A DNA stretch of 64,000 nt from NCBI GenBank assembly GCA_027886175.1, contig JAJNNQ010000137.1, positions 34,272,001-34,336,000 of the forward strand. The letters run 5' to 3'. The notes beneath the pieces were generated by a model, which was not told the origin of the DNA, made no database searches, and was given only the letters and a program-made list of their open reading frames with translations. Made by a program: the position numbers and the translations under genes. Source of the DNA: Phylloscopus collybita. Its lineage: Eukaryota; Chordata; Aves; Passeriformes; Phylloscopidae. Below are positions 43,401 to 57,426 of the stretch, piece by piece; position 1 is the stretch's first letter; every line of letters begins with the position of its first letter.

Positions 43401-46400
43401 TTAGCAGGGCATATGGGACCTAATATTCATAGGATTACATGTAAAATATTAAGGTCTGATCCTGCTGACCTTTCCTGTATCAGCAGTCTCACTAATACTT
43501 CTTATATTGATGTATATAGGCCTATTTGTTTGACAAATAATAGCTATAATGAAAAATTACAGATAAAGCTGCATGGACATGCTGAAGTCTTTAAAAGATG
43601 ACTGGTGACTTTGACTGTCTGGTTTTGGGTACTTCTTTTAACTTCCCTTGAAAAGTCAAAATTCAAGGCATGCTCAATTATTACTCAAAAAATTACCTCT
43701 TGATCTTTGGGGAACAGACCTTTAAGTCTACAAGGGAAAATACAGACTACATTTCTCTACTGCATCACCTTCAGAAAGGTGGTAATGCTGAAGAAAAAAA
43801 AAATCTAGTTTAACTGATATTTAAATTAACACAACATAAAATAACACAAAACTCAGACCATGACAGCACTTAGGTATGACATTACTAATATTTAGATAGG
43901 TGTGATAACATTAAAAGCCTTGATATATTTGGAGGCAAGACTGAAACTGGAACATCTCTATAATTAAAATGTGTGTATCTTGATGAGGACGTAGGTACAT
44001 ATCATTCAGTAATGCTATCAGTGGGGCATGAGGGAAGATACAAACATAAGTTGCTTGGACCTGATTTTCTACTAAAAATACAGGGTAAGTTACTTATTCC
44101 AGCATCAGCCCATCATATGTACAGGTCTTTGAGAAGTTAAAAGCATATTTGCACTTACCTTGTCTGTGCTTTCCCATGTGTGCTCTGTTCCACACACCAT
44201 GGCAGAAATACCAGGATTAGACCCTTGTCACTGAATCAGCGATAAAGACCATTAATTCAATCTGTCATCACTGGATGCCCATTCCCAGCTGATCTGATTT
44301 ATTTCCAGTGGATTAGCCTAGATACATCAGATGCTAAAATAACCCAGTAACCTATGACCAAGAATGGTATAGGGAGAGGAGACACTGCATGCAACCTTCT
44401 GCACCTCTCTGGTCCTTCTTAAAGTACTGGGCCACGGCAGGCACTTATTGATCCCATACATGATAACAGCTGCTAGCCCGACACACAGATCCATTGTCTG
44501 CATTGCTGATGGCCATCTAAGGACAATAATCACACTTGCCATCAAGGCAGACCTTTGCTCTGAAGACCCTGTCTTGACCCCCTGAGGACCCTGTCTCATT
44601 AAGGGTCCATAATTCTGACTTAATGCTGGAAGATGCCAGGATCTCTGAGCAGTGTGAAATCTCTGGAGCTGCCCTCAGACATCTGCTATAGGTTTTAAGC
44701 ATAATGATTTTACCTAATGCAGCTGAGCCTCCCCATGCTTTGGTAGCTGGAGTGAGGAGGAAGCTGAGCATCAGTCAGAGATGCTGAGGAGCCCTTTATA
44801 TCCACTGCAGAGCTGCTGTAGCTCCATGCAAGTCCCAAGTAGCATGACCCGACACATGTGCTTTCATTGTCCTGAAAAATTAGACCTTTTCCATTCATGT
44901 ATCAGGAATATTCTAAGCTACAGTGAGGGTCTTGTGTCTGTATCAACCTCTTCTGGCAGGCTGCTGGCACCAGCCAGCTGCCACCATTGGGCTACTCCTC
45001 CCCACTGCTCTGGAAGGTGCTGTTCTGGGCTCGCATGCAAACGCATGTTCTGCTGTAAATACATGGAATACTGCTTCCAAGTGTGAAATAATATTGCAAA
45101 GTAACACTGTGTTTGCTGCTTCTGCTTATGTGTCTTCCCTCAGCTCAGCCCAGACTACCCACAGCCCCCCATGCTGCATTGGAAGCTACAGGGGGACCCG
45201 TGGTGGCCCTGGGATCCCCACCTCCCTCTCACAGGAAAGGGCCTCTCATGGGGACCTGGGTCAGGAGGAAAGGTCTGAGGAGCAGTCACAGTGTGCCAGA
45301 CACTTGGGCTGTACTGGGGACATCCAGCTTGTATTGATCTAACAATCTCACAGAATTCTGAAGATCCTAAATACAGGAGAGACATCAGGGCCTTGGCCAG
45401 CCTCAGACTCCAGCTGCACATACTTTGCTTGCTGTTGTAAGCTACAAAGTGCATGTACAAGCCAGAAAGCCCCTGTAACACCAGATAAGCTCCCAGGATG
45501 GGAGTAACCTTTCTATAAACAGAGAGAAACAGCTTAGTGAGAACCTGCAAGTTTAGCCCCATGAATAGCTTAGTGCAATAGTTATAGAACAAGCACCTTG
45601 AACATGTTGGGGTCCTGGCAATACCAATAGGGGCCAGAATGTTTGGGACCTCCAGGATCCACCTACATGAACACCTTGCTGCTGCAACTGTTTTATTCAC
45701 AGAACAGGTGTCTTTGCGTGGATGCCCTGTGCCACTTTGCTTGTCCAGGAAAAGTTACCCAGTCCCTTGCCACTCGGTAAAATGCTTCATGTCACAGTGT
45801 GTTGCCATAGGCAGAAGATGGGACCTGGTCCACAGTTCTGGGCCTCATGGAAAGGTTGGGAGTGCCCTGTCTGGGAGCTGCTTGAGCACAGGCATTGCTG
45901 CAGTTCAGTACTGCAGCATGGCTGAGGTAGAAGTACCTACTATTCATCTTTCAGAGACTTTGCATAAAGCCAGATGTATAGGAAGGGGAAATGCAAATAA
46001 ACCTATCAAGTCCTCTTCGTTCAGGGATTCCCACTTCCTAAATGCAGTAGGATATTGATTGATGGTCTGGGCTCCTTTTGAGCTAGAAAGAGAATACTGA
46101 TCTCTGGGGCTTTCCTTAAGAAATGCAGTACAGCTGGGCAAATTTTCTTTTAAAGGTACATGAGAGTGCCAGGATTGCTGCACACAAAGGATAACTTCTG
46201 CAGGCTCCATTCAGCATAAAAGAAAACAGCTACAATGCCTCTTAGGGAGAAAGGGAAAATATTTTGCTATGGATTTTCAATGCAGTTTATCACTGTGAAG
46301 AGATACATTGAAACATTAAGGTATTATTCATAACACTTTCATTTGCCATAGAAAGAGTTAAACCCATTACCAAAAGATGTCTTCACTTAAGAAACTGATT

Positions 46401-47237
46401 GTTTTCCTAGATGAGAAGATAGCAGAATACATTTTTCCTGGTTATGCGCCCTTCATAGATCAAATCAATGAAATACTACTGACTCTGAAGGGTATTTAAA
46501 TATAGTTTTGTCCACAGATGTAGGAGCAGAACTTTGGCAGAAGAACGAGTGACAGATTTAATTAGCATTCCGATTCAAGGAAATAAATGGAATTGTCTGT
46601 CACAAAATGGTGTTTGTATCAAGAGATTTTATTGCAATATTTGTGCTCAAGACCAAATGACTTACTGTTGCTGAAAAGTGATTTCAGCAGCTTATTTTCT
46701 TCCATTTTTTTATATTATCTTGTAGGCAGGTTAAACAAATTAGTGATGTCAGAACATGGTCCTAGGACATGCATGTAGTTTATATATATGGTAGTATGCG
46801 TGCCCTCATCTGTGCATCAATCCTGCTGTGACTGATACCAGTTCTCAGGTGCATACTGGGGGAAAAATAAGTCAAATAATTACTTCTTCCCAGAGTGCTT
46901 TGAACGGGAAAATGAAAGCTTTCTTCAGAGCTACTATTTAGGCATCTATAAGAAGGCATATGTGGCCTGCCTCCCCAAAAATCCTCTCATCTTCTGCATT
47001 AAATGTAGCAGCAAAGTTAGTTCAGAAGCTATAGCATTTTGGGTGCTTTTGAAACATCCTTTTCTCTAAGTACCAGCTCCATTTTTCAAAGGCTGCAATG
47101 CAGTCTGTAGCTAACAACATCCATCAGGCAGATCCAGTGGCACTGATGGGTTATTAATTTTGCATATGGTGGGTCTCAGCATCATGTGGATTCAAATGTA
47201 AATTTAAAACTCCAGACCTAATTTTGGTCACCTGCAG
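37406..47237. other. Host non-coding sequence, nothing recognised
   Basis: Alternates AT-rich and moderately GC-rich patches (GC-richer near 38560-38750, 40700-40900, 42780-43080 and 44930-45320). An A/C-rich tract is at about 37826-37872. None of the small open frames has motif or splice support. No RNA gene or repeat family recognised. Confidence 0.5.
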
Positions 47238-47286
47238 AAATAAATAAATAAATAAATAAATAAACAAACAAATAAAATAAAATAAT
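47238..47286. repeat. (AAAT)n microsatellite
   Basis: AAAT units with a short AAAC interruption and AAAAT at the end. Confidence 0.92.
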
Positions 47287-50200
47287 TTAAAAAAAATGGG
47301 TACAGCCTGGCTTTTCACAAGGACACATCAAATCCTTGTTCCCAAAACTTCACTGGTAGGAATGCCCAGGTCAGGAATTGATTCATGGGGTATGCTGCTA
47401 TCACTCAGTAGTACCAGTTCCAGCTAAACTCTCCAGCAAGCTACCATACAGTCCTGATAGGACATAAAGAAATATCCCCAACTAGGCTCCCCAGAGTGTG
47501 GCTCTGACTTTGTGGCTGGCACTGGAATGACATTGTCAGAAAGGCAAAGAATCACCAAGGACACGGACCTTGCAAATCTATACCCCATGCACTCTCCCCT
47601 ACTATCAATACTGCTTTGAATTGCTGGAAGGTGGAGTTCTCATGCAAGAAACTGTAAGAAAAATATTACAGTGATAAGTAGAGCTGTTTCATTAGCTTCC
47701 TAGTAATAGATGAATGCATGGATTTGGTATTGTATGTATATAAATACGAAACATGTGCAACATACAAAACTCATACAACATACAACATAACTTTATATAT
47801 AAATATATAAATATATTTATAGCATATATATGCTATAAATAATCCATTTACTTAGAGCTAGAAGTGTGCACAATGGTGTATAAAGGGCAACTCAGAGCAC
47901 TTAGATTCTCTTTTGATTGACACTGTAAGCATGTGGCATGACTATCAAGACTTTGTTCACAGTGAATAGAAGAAGCAGGCATTTCTGGGGTCCCTTTCAT
48001 CTTGCCCTAAAGTAGACCCCAAAAGTAGGGCATGCAAACTGCACCCCAGAAGTGCCTCTCTCTTCTTTGACTGCAAAGGGAACGTAGGGTGACTGCAGTA
48101 AAGAGGTCAATGCCTAAGTTAAAGGTTTAAAAATAGAGGTGCTAAATTCCACCCATGTGGTTCAGATAAAGGGAGACAAAGTGAAACAGGTCAGGAAATG
48201 TTTGATGTGTTCAGTCTGGTCGGTTACTTTTTAATATCACTGAGTCTGATTTCCAGTCACTGTGATTTCACAGAGCTGTCAGTAAAGGGATGATTAGGGT
48301 CCTAAATATGGAAGAAACTTTAATTAGCTATTGATACATCAGGGCTTAGATCTGTGGAGATCAGAGTCCCTTTGTGCCAGAGTCTGTGCTAGGAAGTGAT
48401 GGGAAACAACACCAGTCGCAGCCAGTTTGTAGGCTGAACAATCAGGAGCAGAGAAGGGAAGAAATGCAGAGAGAAGTTGCTCCCTCACTGCTTTGGAGTG
48501 GAAAGTCAGTGAAACACTGCACTGATGAGTGCAGTGAGAAGGGGTAAAGGTTTGAAAGAAATACATATCAAATTTTTTCTTCAGCCCTACCATGCACCTG
48601 GCAAATCGCAGGAAGGACCTGGCCTCTGGGAAGTGACTCGCTTAAGGCTTCCTGGGGCAAGAGCAGTGTAAAAAGCCTCCTTAACCATGCTAAGAGGTGG
48701 CACTGGAGGCAATGTGGCCACATACTGTGGAAGAGAATGAAATGGATGTGAACAGGAGATGTGGCATGAGCAGGGCCTGGCAAACAGTATGAAGTAATAC
48801 AAAGGCCAGAGTGAGGAAGGTTTCTGGGGCTGAACTAGTGCCACGAGGACCAGGTATGACAGCGGAGTGAAACTGCTTACAGAAAACACAAGGACTTAGT
48901 GAACCTACTGCACACACCTCTGGGTACATAAAGGAAAGAACAGGTCTGGTGTGATCAGAACAATGTGAAACAAAAGCAGTTTTGGTACCAGCAATTTGGG
49001 CTGGGCAGGAGAAGGGTGAAAGGAGAACGTTACAGAGGAACAAAGTAGTGGCACGTGGTGGAGTGAGAGGCTGCATTTCCACACAAGTTCTGGGCATGAC
49101 AATGTTGGCTCTGAAAGTCAGAAGGAAAGCAAATACATGCACACTGTTGGAGAAGCCTCTACACTTCTGACAGCATTTCCTAATGTCCTAGGAAGGCTTC
49201 AGTTCAAAGCTCAAGTGGAGCTGGAAGGTGCTTGGCTGCAGTGTCATGTGGCTGAAGTCTCCATCCTGCTCTCAGAGCTGTCACTACCTATGGCATCCCT
49301 GACTTACCCACCACCACCAGGAGGGACCAGCACTCATCCTTGTCACCTCAGGACTGTACTCCTCCTGAGGCTGTAGAGTGCTGTTCAAAATCTAGCACCT
49401 GCTTGGAAATAAAAATAAACAGAATAATGTCAGCAGAGTAAGCTCCAGGGCACGCACGGGACGTGATCCGGTCCAGGAAAAGTGCACAGAAAGACCCTTG
49501 GGTAGAGTGGGGTATTCACTGTTGGCATCCCACATCCTGAGCCAACAGTGTAATCACTAGCATCACAATAAAACAGAGGTTTTAACAATGTTTTCTTAAT
49601 GGGACCATTATTTGGTGTGGCTTTTTAAATAGCTGGAAGGAAGATGAAATATATTGGATGGGTTGGGAACAGGTAATTATTTTTAAGGTCTTGTTTTGGT
49701 GAAAATCTAGCATTCAATCCAATTTCTTATCGTGATTTTTTTTTTCATTCAGTTGTAGAACAAAAAACCCCAACACTCCTATTATTTGCACAGACCTAAA
49801 TTCTACCCTTCATATGCTTCAGAGAAAATATAGCTTAAGAGCTTGTTTGATCCCTTTCAAATCCCCAACACTTGCTGTCTGCAATAGGGTCTCCTGGATA
49901 TGTATGCAGTGACTAATTGTCTTTCATTTATTTTGCAAGGATGCCTCTATTGTTACATGATGTTGCCATCTGTCCATCTTGGAGGCGAGAGTCCCAGAAG
50001 ATTTTAATCCTCAATGATTACACAGCTTCAGGTGCCTCTCTAAAGCACAAAGATTGGCCTATTTTCCTCCCTGTGGTATGCAGAGGCTTCTCCACCAAGT
50101 TAAAGGCTCACCCTGAATGGCTAGATCACAATTCACCTCCTCTGAGAAGGGGCTTTGTGAAACACAGATTCATTCAGTCAGATGGCCAAATTTAGAATAT

Positions 50201-51977
50201 CTGACAAATTTAGTTTTAGCTCAGCTGCTTCCTTTTTTTTTTGTTGTTTAGTTTCTTCTACCTCAACTCAAATCCTTTTTCTTAAAAAATAAAAGATTGA
50301 TGATCAAGCAATTTTTTCTTTTAAAACAAGGATTTGAAACACTTCATTTTAAAGACATCTAACTAAGGTATTTCAGCTTACTAGAAATTTCCCTTTTTTT
50401 TTTTTTTAAAGTCAAGAGCAATTAGCTTAACTGGAACCATATTCATGAATAATATCCATTCCAACAGAAAGAGCGTTTTTCACCAAATGTTACACATACA
50501 TATGTGCACACAAAATCAAGCAAATCCCCAAAGGTACTGCTTATATAAGACATATTTCCCTCCCTTCACTTCATGGATGACTGCACTGTGGGATTTTTTT
50601 TTTTTTTTTTTTTTTGCAAATGGGATAATAATTAGAAGTAGCCTTCATCTGAGTGCTTCATGACCTTTGCAGCCAGAACTGAATAAGCAAGGATGTGGTT
50701 TGGAGTGACTGCTGAACACACCCTTCTGTTTGTATTTTACAGGCATTGGTGCAGACTCTGGGCTCTGATTACAGCCTGAAGATTAAAATATGTTGAGCTG
50801 GTTGGCTCAGCCTCCCAGCTTTCCAGGTTCAAGCAAGCTACTTATAGCCAACACCAGTACTGCCTTTCCTGCAGAATAAACTCCAATATAAAAAACAAAA
50901 GGGAAAGTCCCTAGCAGGAGTGATCATGAGGTATCCAAGGCCATCCACAGGACACCAGCTTAAATCTTGCCTGGGCTGGCAGTGACCGAAAAGGCAGCAC
51001 AGTCTGACAGCTGCTCCTGACAGCAAGGGGATTGCAGCAATGTGTCAGCCTGGATGGCTGATGGGCCCAGCAGACAGCCCTGTGGCACCATCGACCCAGC
51101 CAGACCCTGACATCTCGCCCTGTCCAGTGCCATCCAAAGCATCCTGACATGGCCAGGCAATGGGGTGCTCCAGGGCTCAATCCCCTAGCCCTCATCTCAG
51201 CCTGGCCAAATGCAGATGCTGAAATGTACGTGTGTGAAGTGGTGGGGAAAAAAGCAGAATAAAGCACCAGCAAAAGAACCGTTTACCAGAAAAAGGCAGA
51301 CAGAGGATTGTAGGAAAGCTTTATTATTGCCTAGTGACAAATTATTATTGCCCAAGCATTAGTCCTGAAAAAGAACATTGCTACACTTTCACCTTGGTGA
51401 AGCAGCACATGCTGTAATTTATGAAAGCAAAATCAGTACATTCTAATACAGAAACAAAAAGGTTGACTGAATTTGCTGATAAATTTTCAACTGAGACAGT
51501 GTAGAAATGAGAAAATTCACAACATTCTGGCTGACTTAAATAAGTCCGTTCAACTACAGCCTTTAAAATGGACTTTGCTGAAGTCTGCCCTATAAATCAA
51601 GATCCGAATCACCCATATGCTTCTGCCAGAGCAGAACGGAAGGTCTAGAAGCAGAAAGCAGCACCTTCTGTGCTGTTATAATGCTGAACTGGAGCAGCAA
51701 AGCCTGGCTGTCTCACTGCTGTACCATGCCAGCCCATGGGCACCAGAGTGGCCATCCATGGCAGTGGGAAGCTGCTGCTGTGCAGAGGAATAGAGACAGA
51801 GCTGCCCTAAGCTGGGCCATAGGGAAGAGATGATCAAGCGACTTTAAATCCAGCCTAATCAAAAACTGTGCTTCAATAGAGGCCTGGAAGGTAGAGCACA
51901 TACGTGGGGTGCTCGGAGCAGGTAGATGGAGGAAGGCTGCTGATTCCTCTTCCAGCACTGCCCTACTGCAGACACCT
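47287..51977. other. Host non-coding sequence
   Basis: Contains an A/T-rich tract at about 47740-47840 ending in a 28-bp perfect palindrome (47814-47841), a T-run at 50596-50615, and a GC-richer patch at 50930-51200 of unknown nature. No gene recognised. Confidence 0.5.
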
Positions 51978-52090
51978 CACTCCCCCGTGCCTCAATTTAC
52001 TCATCTGACTGTAAGAATGCTTAGCTCCCTCTAAGGGTTACTGGCAGAGGGATTTCATATTTACACAGTGTTGAGGAAAGTGTTACAAAA
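51978..52090 (+). repeat. MIR-like ancient SINE relic
   Basis: CCCGTGCCTCAATTTACTCATCTG, seen here in part at 51984-52007, followed by a CTAAGGGTTACTGG block and a GTGTTGAGGAAAGTG block, has the order of a MIR-type core and tail. Only short matches remain, so the subfamily is uncertain. Confidence 0.45.
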
Positions 52091-55000
52091 CACTTTTCAG
52101 TGAGCAGCTGGAATGGCATCTATTTCAGATCTGCTTATTTTCTCTCTTAGCCTTCTGGAGAGTTATAAAACATTTAGCATTACCCATGACACCTGGCAAT
52201 GTTAAGCCAATTCTGGTTTGTTTTTTTTCTTTTTCCAGGTTGATCACAGAGCTTACAGGGACCCAAGGTAAAACAGGGCTCCAGGCTCTCTGGAATTCCA
52301 GAGTTCAGACAGCTTCTGAGTCACAGCCAGAGAGAAAGATCAAGCTCCAGCTGACAAAATGCCAAACCAGTGCAGGGCTTTGAGCTCCTTCCAGAGCACA
52401 AGCCCTAACGTAATCGCTTACGTTGCTTTTACTTCCAACCCACCCGCTCACTGTTGTATAAGATCACTTGGAGGAACAGCACCCCAGATCTGGCATCCTA
52501 GACAAATTCAAAAGCACAGCTTCAACCTTAAAAGGGTTGAAGGCTGTGTACTATTCCTTGTGCTTTAGCCATGCTCTTATTATAGAGACACTTACTTGGT
52601 TCCCTGCAGAGAATATGACCAAGTTTTAATCTGAGATACTCAGTAAATGTGACAGTGCTAAACTTAAGGGACTTCAGCCAAGAATAAAAACAGATTCAAG
52701 CATGGCAGGAGGAAAGAGAGAATGAAGGGAAGAAAGAAAACAAATTTACTGCCACAGCTGATCACATATGCTGTCTCAGAGGAGAAGCTATGAAAGACAT
52801 GCAACATCATTTGCACTAATTAGAAGAACAGTGTCATTCCAATGGATAAGTATTTTAGATTTCAACACATGTACTGTAGAGGTCATCAGCAGAAGGCCTA
52901 AAGAGAGGAGCATACCACGAGTGGAAGTACCTATTCACACTCTGGTTTTCCCTGTAGATAATATAAATGACACTGGTAAGTTGAGCACCCTTCAGAGAAA
53001 CCATTCAAATACAATTTAAAAGGCAAGAGAGAAGAGGATGAACTCTTAGTCAAAGAGCAAGTTCAGACATGAAAGTTTACTGATACCCAGAAACATGTAG
53101 GGGCCAGAAGGGGTTACTGAGGCTGCTCTTTGGCAGGTACACTTCCAGCAATGGAAAATTATTGTGCTCCTTGGCATCTCCTACCTCTCTATAAGCCATT
53201 ATTTCTGCCTGCTGCTGATCAGAACATCATGTTTCAGGTTTTCCTCTTGGCACAGCCTGTTCCATGTTTTCAATTTCCCTTCTGTAAAGCATTTCTATTC
53301 AGCTTCCTCAGCACTACTTCTCACCTAAACTACTAGTCAGTTACTAACCCCTTTTTTTGAATGATCTGTTTGGCAGTTGACAGGGATGTACCAGTAAAAT
53401 GAGCTTCTCCCTGCTAAAAACAGCAATTGCGAACTCAGGATAGTTGTCATCTTTTAATGGGAATTCCAGCAGGTTTTGCTGGTCTCTGTGGATTACTCTT
53501 TCTTTTATTATTTTCTGCTGGAAGACCAATATGTAAAAACTAATTTTAAACATATTATTTATTTTACAATCTGATTTCCAATTGAAATTAGTAGAATAGA
53601 AGTTACATGATGCTCAGCTGGAATTTTCTGAAGGAAACACAACCACTTCAACTCTAGAGACTGTTTCTAGCTAATCCTGTGGAGTAGATTGGATTTCACA
53701 AAGATTTGCCCAGCAAAATAAAGGATAGATGCCAAAGGCCAAGGTTTTGCCATACATATTTCTTAGTTACTTTTTTTGCCCAGAGTTCCAGCCTCCAGCT
53801 GAACCTGTTGCACCTTAAAAAACAATACACTGAAGTTGGGGTTGAGGGGCAAAGTAGTCCACAATGGGTGAGGGAAATAGGCATCAGACTAAACAAATTG
53901 CTGAATCAAGCCCCTACAACTGTCTTGGCTCTATTCTTCACAAGACCCAACTGGTGTTCATTAGGTCTCTCAGCCTCTCCTTAGAAAGACCGAAAAAAAG
54001 AAGCTAAAGATGCATGGTGAGAACATGGAGCTTCTGCCCAGGGCTCCCTGCCTGACTGGAGCTGCCCTGTCCTGCCAGTAGCACTTGTATAGCAGGCAGG
54101 GAGTGCTTTATAAAGCAGTGTTTGCTGAGCATCCATGGAGCATACTTATACACCCAAAAAAAGGCCAGTGTTATATGAGAACATGCTCCCTCCTCCTGGT
54201 ATTACACTACACTGAATCTCTCTACCTTATTTATCACCACACAAACACCAGAAAGCTGCCCTAAATGCAGTGTTCTGCATGGCATGGGGCTGCCAACTAC
54301 TGCGGCTTTACACATTGCAAAAATGAAAAGAAAAAAAGCCAGAGAAGTTGAACTGGCTGTAACTGGGAACTGAATCTAGGAAAGAAGGCCATGAAATAAT
54401 CTTGGGTATCTGTTTTGGTAGTTAGAGTTTGCCTTGCAAAAAAGCAAGGCACTTTACTCCTCAGACAGAGGAAGTTTTGCTTAACCAGCACCAGGAGAGA
54501 TCACAAATATTTCTAAATCATGGAAAACCAGAGAAAATAAAACTGGAAGTATGAGGAATAACCATGTGATTCTTAGCACGTGTTTGTCTCACCAGTTCTT
54601 AAGGAGAATATGGCATTTGCATAATCTAATCCAACACTAAATGATCCTTAAGATCAGACAGTTTTGGTCTATATAATGTGATTTCTTCCTTTTGCAGATT
54701 AAGTATATTTCTTTAACTATTCTTTTCTTTTGAATTGTACATATGGAGATCAGGTTATTCTTTTTCTCTTTGCTGCAACTGATGGGAAAATCTTCCGTTC
54801 TCTAAATAAAAAAATTAAAAATTCTGAACAGATGTTATCTGTGTGCCTTTTTACCTCCCACAAATCGTGAAGAAAAATATATCAATTAATATTTATTTGT
54901 AGACACAGGTCTGCTTTGCAAATGGGGTGAGTCAAGCATATGTTGCCTGCCTCAGCTGACAGCAGCTTGAGAAGCGACAGTAAGCTGACCACTTTTCATC

Positions 55001-57314
55001 ATGTGAAATTAGGTTGTTTGGACTGGATTAGATCAGATTTGCTCTGATCCATCTCGGCTGTTACTCACCACTTGGTGTTCTTTGAGATGGTTACAAAGAC
55101 TCTGATTGTTCATTTTTTCCAGCCTGACAATTCAGCAGCTTGCTTTCCCCTTTGATTAGGTGTTTGCCTAGCCCCCTTTCAGTCTCCTGGATGCTCACTG
55201 CTCTGCCACAATTCTATTGGAACAATTGAAAGCAGCTTTAAGGCTGTCTCAGCAAACTCCTTCACTATTTTGGGGTAGAATTCACCAGGCAAAGACAATC
55301 TGGACACATGTAGTTTATCCAATTACTTTTTAACCTGTCATTTTCCTGTTCCAATTTGAGTTGCTGTTGCTTTTTCTCCCCGTGTTGGTGTTCATTGTGT
55401 CAATCAGTTAACAAGCATTTCTTTTAATTTTACTTAAATTTTGTCATCTTCAGCATACTGCCAAAACATCAGCAGTGTAATCCCACAGTCTAACACCCAG
55501 ACCTCTAATGTGAACAGACATCAAATTGTTTGTTGCTGAGACCGAAAATATAATCATGCATCAGTCATTTGAACTGTGAGCCTCAGACAGGGCTCCTGAA
55601 GCTAAATTTAACACCTGAGGTTCCTTGATTTTTTGCACACTTAAAAGACTTCAAGAGCTCACAGAGTGCAATATGGCTAGATGGAAAGTTCAGAGGAGGT
55701 CATACTGGCAGCTTCTATCTGAAGCAGCTTGTCAGAGTCCAACAATCCAGCCCACCTAAGTTTTGCCATATTTAAGCCCTGAGAAAATCCAAATGTGCAG
55801 CTATCATAACTAATCCCTTCGCTTCTTCACTGACAATGTGTGTGCACTCTTTCTGCTCATCTTCCCCAGGGCAAGGACTTGCAGCAGAGGACACACGTTG
55901 TTTTCCTGTCCACGGTACAAGGCATGCCTGCACCTCCTGTCTCCTGGCTGTGGGTTGTCTTTGCCCCTAGATTTCTTCAGACCATAGAGATTCCTGGAAA
56001 GATTGTTTTAAGAGTTCTTACTGCAATTTTCTTTCATGACCTTACATTATTACCTTGCAATGTTTGGCACTTTCAGATTGCTCAAACCTGCAAGAAGATG
56101 AATCCAAAATAGCACCCAGGTATCACCGTTGTCTCCCTCTGTTACAGTGTTCTTGATCATCATTAGTACTGCTTTATCTCACTGACTTGCACTATAAGAG
56201 CACAAGCCTTATAATAAACAGGATCATAAATATGATCCCCTCCTCCCATCAGAGTGCTAAAAACATCTGTGAGAATAATTTTTCTCCCTCCCTTGGGGCT
56301 TTTAAATGAATTTGAAGCAGGGGAGCATGTAACTAAGGTGGAGCTGGTAGAGAAATGAGAAAGGAGAGCTGATGGTATGAGTTAACTCTAGGTATTAAGT
56401 GTGGCTCCTAATTGCTTGAAAACCTTAATTGCATTGACAAGAAGGTCACCTGAACTAACCCTGATTCTCATCATCAGATTCTCTTTAATTATTTGCAACA
56501 ATGGATTGGATATAAAAAAGAGAGACTAGCAGCCTTCTGGTTTGGGCTCTTGGTGTGATGGCTATACAAAGCCACAGAGGCCTTCACCAGGGAAAGTCAG
56601 ACAAAAAAGCACTCATGGCTTGCAGCCCATTTGAAATAGAGATGACAGACATATAAGGCAAAATATGCTGATGAAGAAGAGTAGGTAAGGTGAGAAGAGT
56701 ACAGCTGTGGAGCATCCCAATGGCATGGTCAAGGTGCACTATTAAGTGTAAGTCTGGACTGCAAGTGGTCAAACACACAACTTTCTGTTCCCCACACGAG
56801 CTGCTTTGGAAAGCAAGTATATAGTTGCCTCTTACCCTGGGGTCCCCTTCTTGTTCTAAGAGGGCAGAACTATGTCCCAATTAAGAAGCTGCAATCTTAG
56901 AGACTCTCATTGCCAAAAGGGAGTGTCTCTGCTGATGATAGGGCTGCTTTGGAGGTAACAGGAATGAGTCAGTTTATTCATTGGGATTTTTTTTGAAAAT
57001 TCATGAAACCAGCAGTTATGATGTGGTCATATCTGCAGGCTCTAGGTTATACCAGGAGAGCTGAATAGCATTTTTTAAAATAGATGTTTACTTCTTCTTC
57101 TGGCTTTGTTAGCTAAGGACCCCTAGTACATTGGATTTTAATGGATTGTTTTGGGCAAGTCCTAGTCCACCTTGGGATTTTGGCCAACAAAAAGAGATAC
57201 TGGTCATGATATAAGTCGTTTCTACATGGGGGATTTGACACAGAAACCCTGACATTAGTGGATTAAGATCCAGTAGGCATGAACCTCAACACTGTGCAGT
57301 TGAGAAAAGCACAA
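52091..57314. other. Host non-coding sequence, nothing recognised
   Basis: No gene, RNA or clear repeat family. A short stretch near 53935-53990 resembles minus-strand CR1 only weakly. Confidence 0.5.
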
Positions 57315-57315
57315 G

Positions 57316-57354
<39 letters not shown>

Positions 57355-57426
57355 GTTGGGGTTTTTTTGTTTGGTTGGTTTTTTTGTTTGTGTTTGGTGG
57401 AGGGTTTTTTTGTTTTGGTTTTTTAG
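57315..57426. repeat. (GTT)n microsatellite and T/G-rich tract
   Basis: Thirteen uninterrupted GTT units (57315-57353) followed by irregular GTTTG, GGTTTTT and GTTTT units to 57426. Confidence 0.93.

Noticed and set aside
53935..53990. Minus-strand CR1 fragment
   Set aside because: Only a short weak resemblance (AGGTCTCTCAGCCTCTCC); below what I would annotate.
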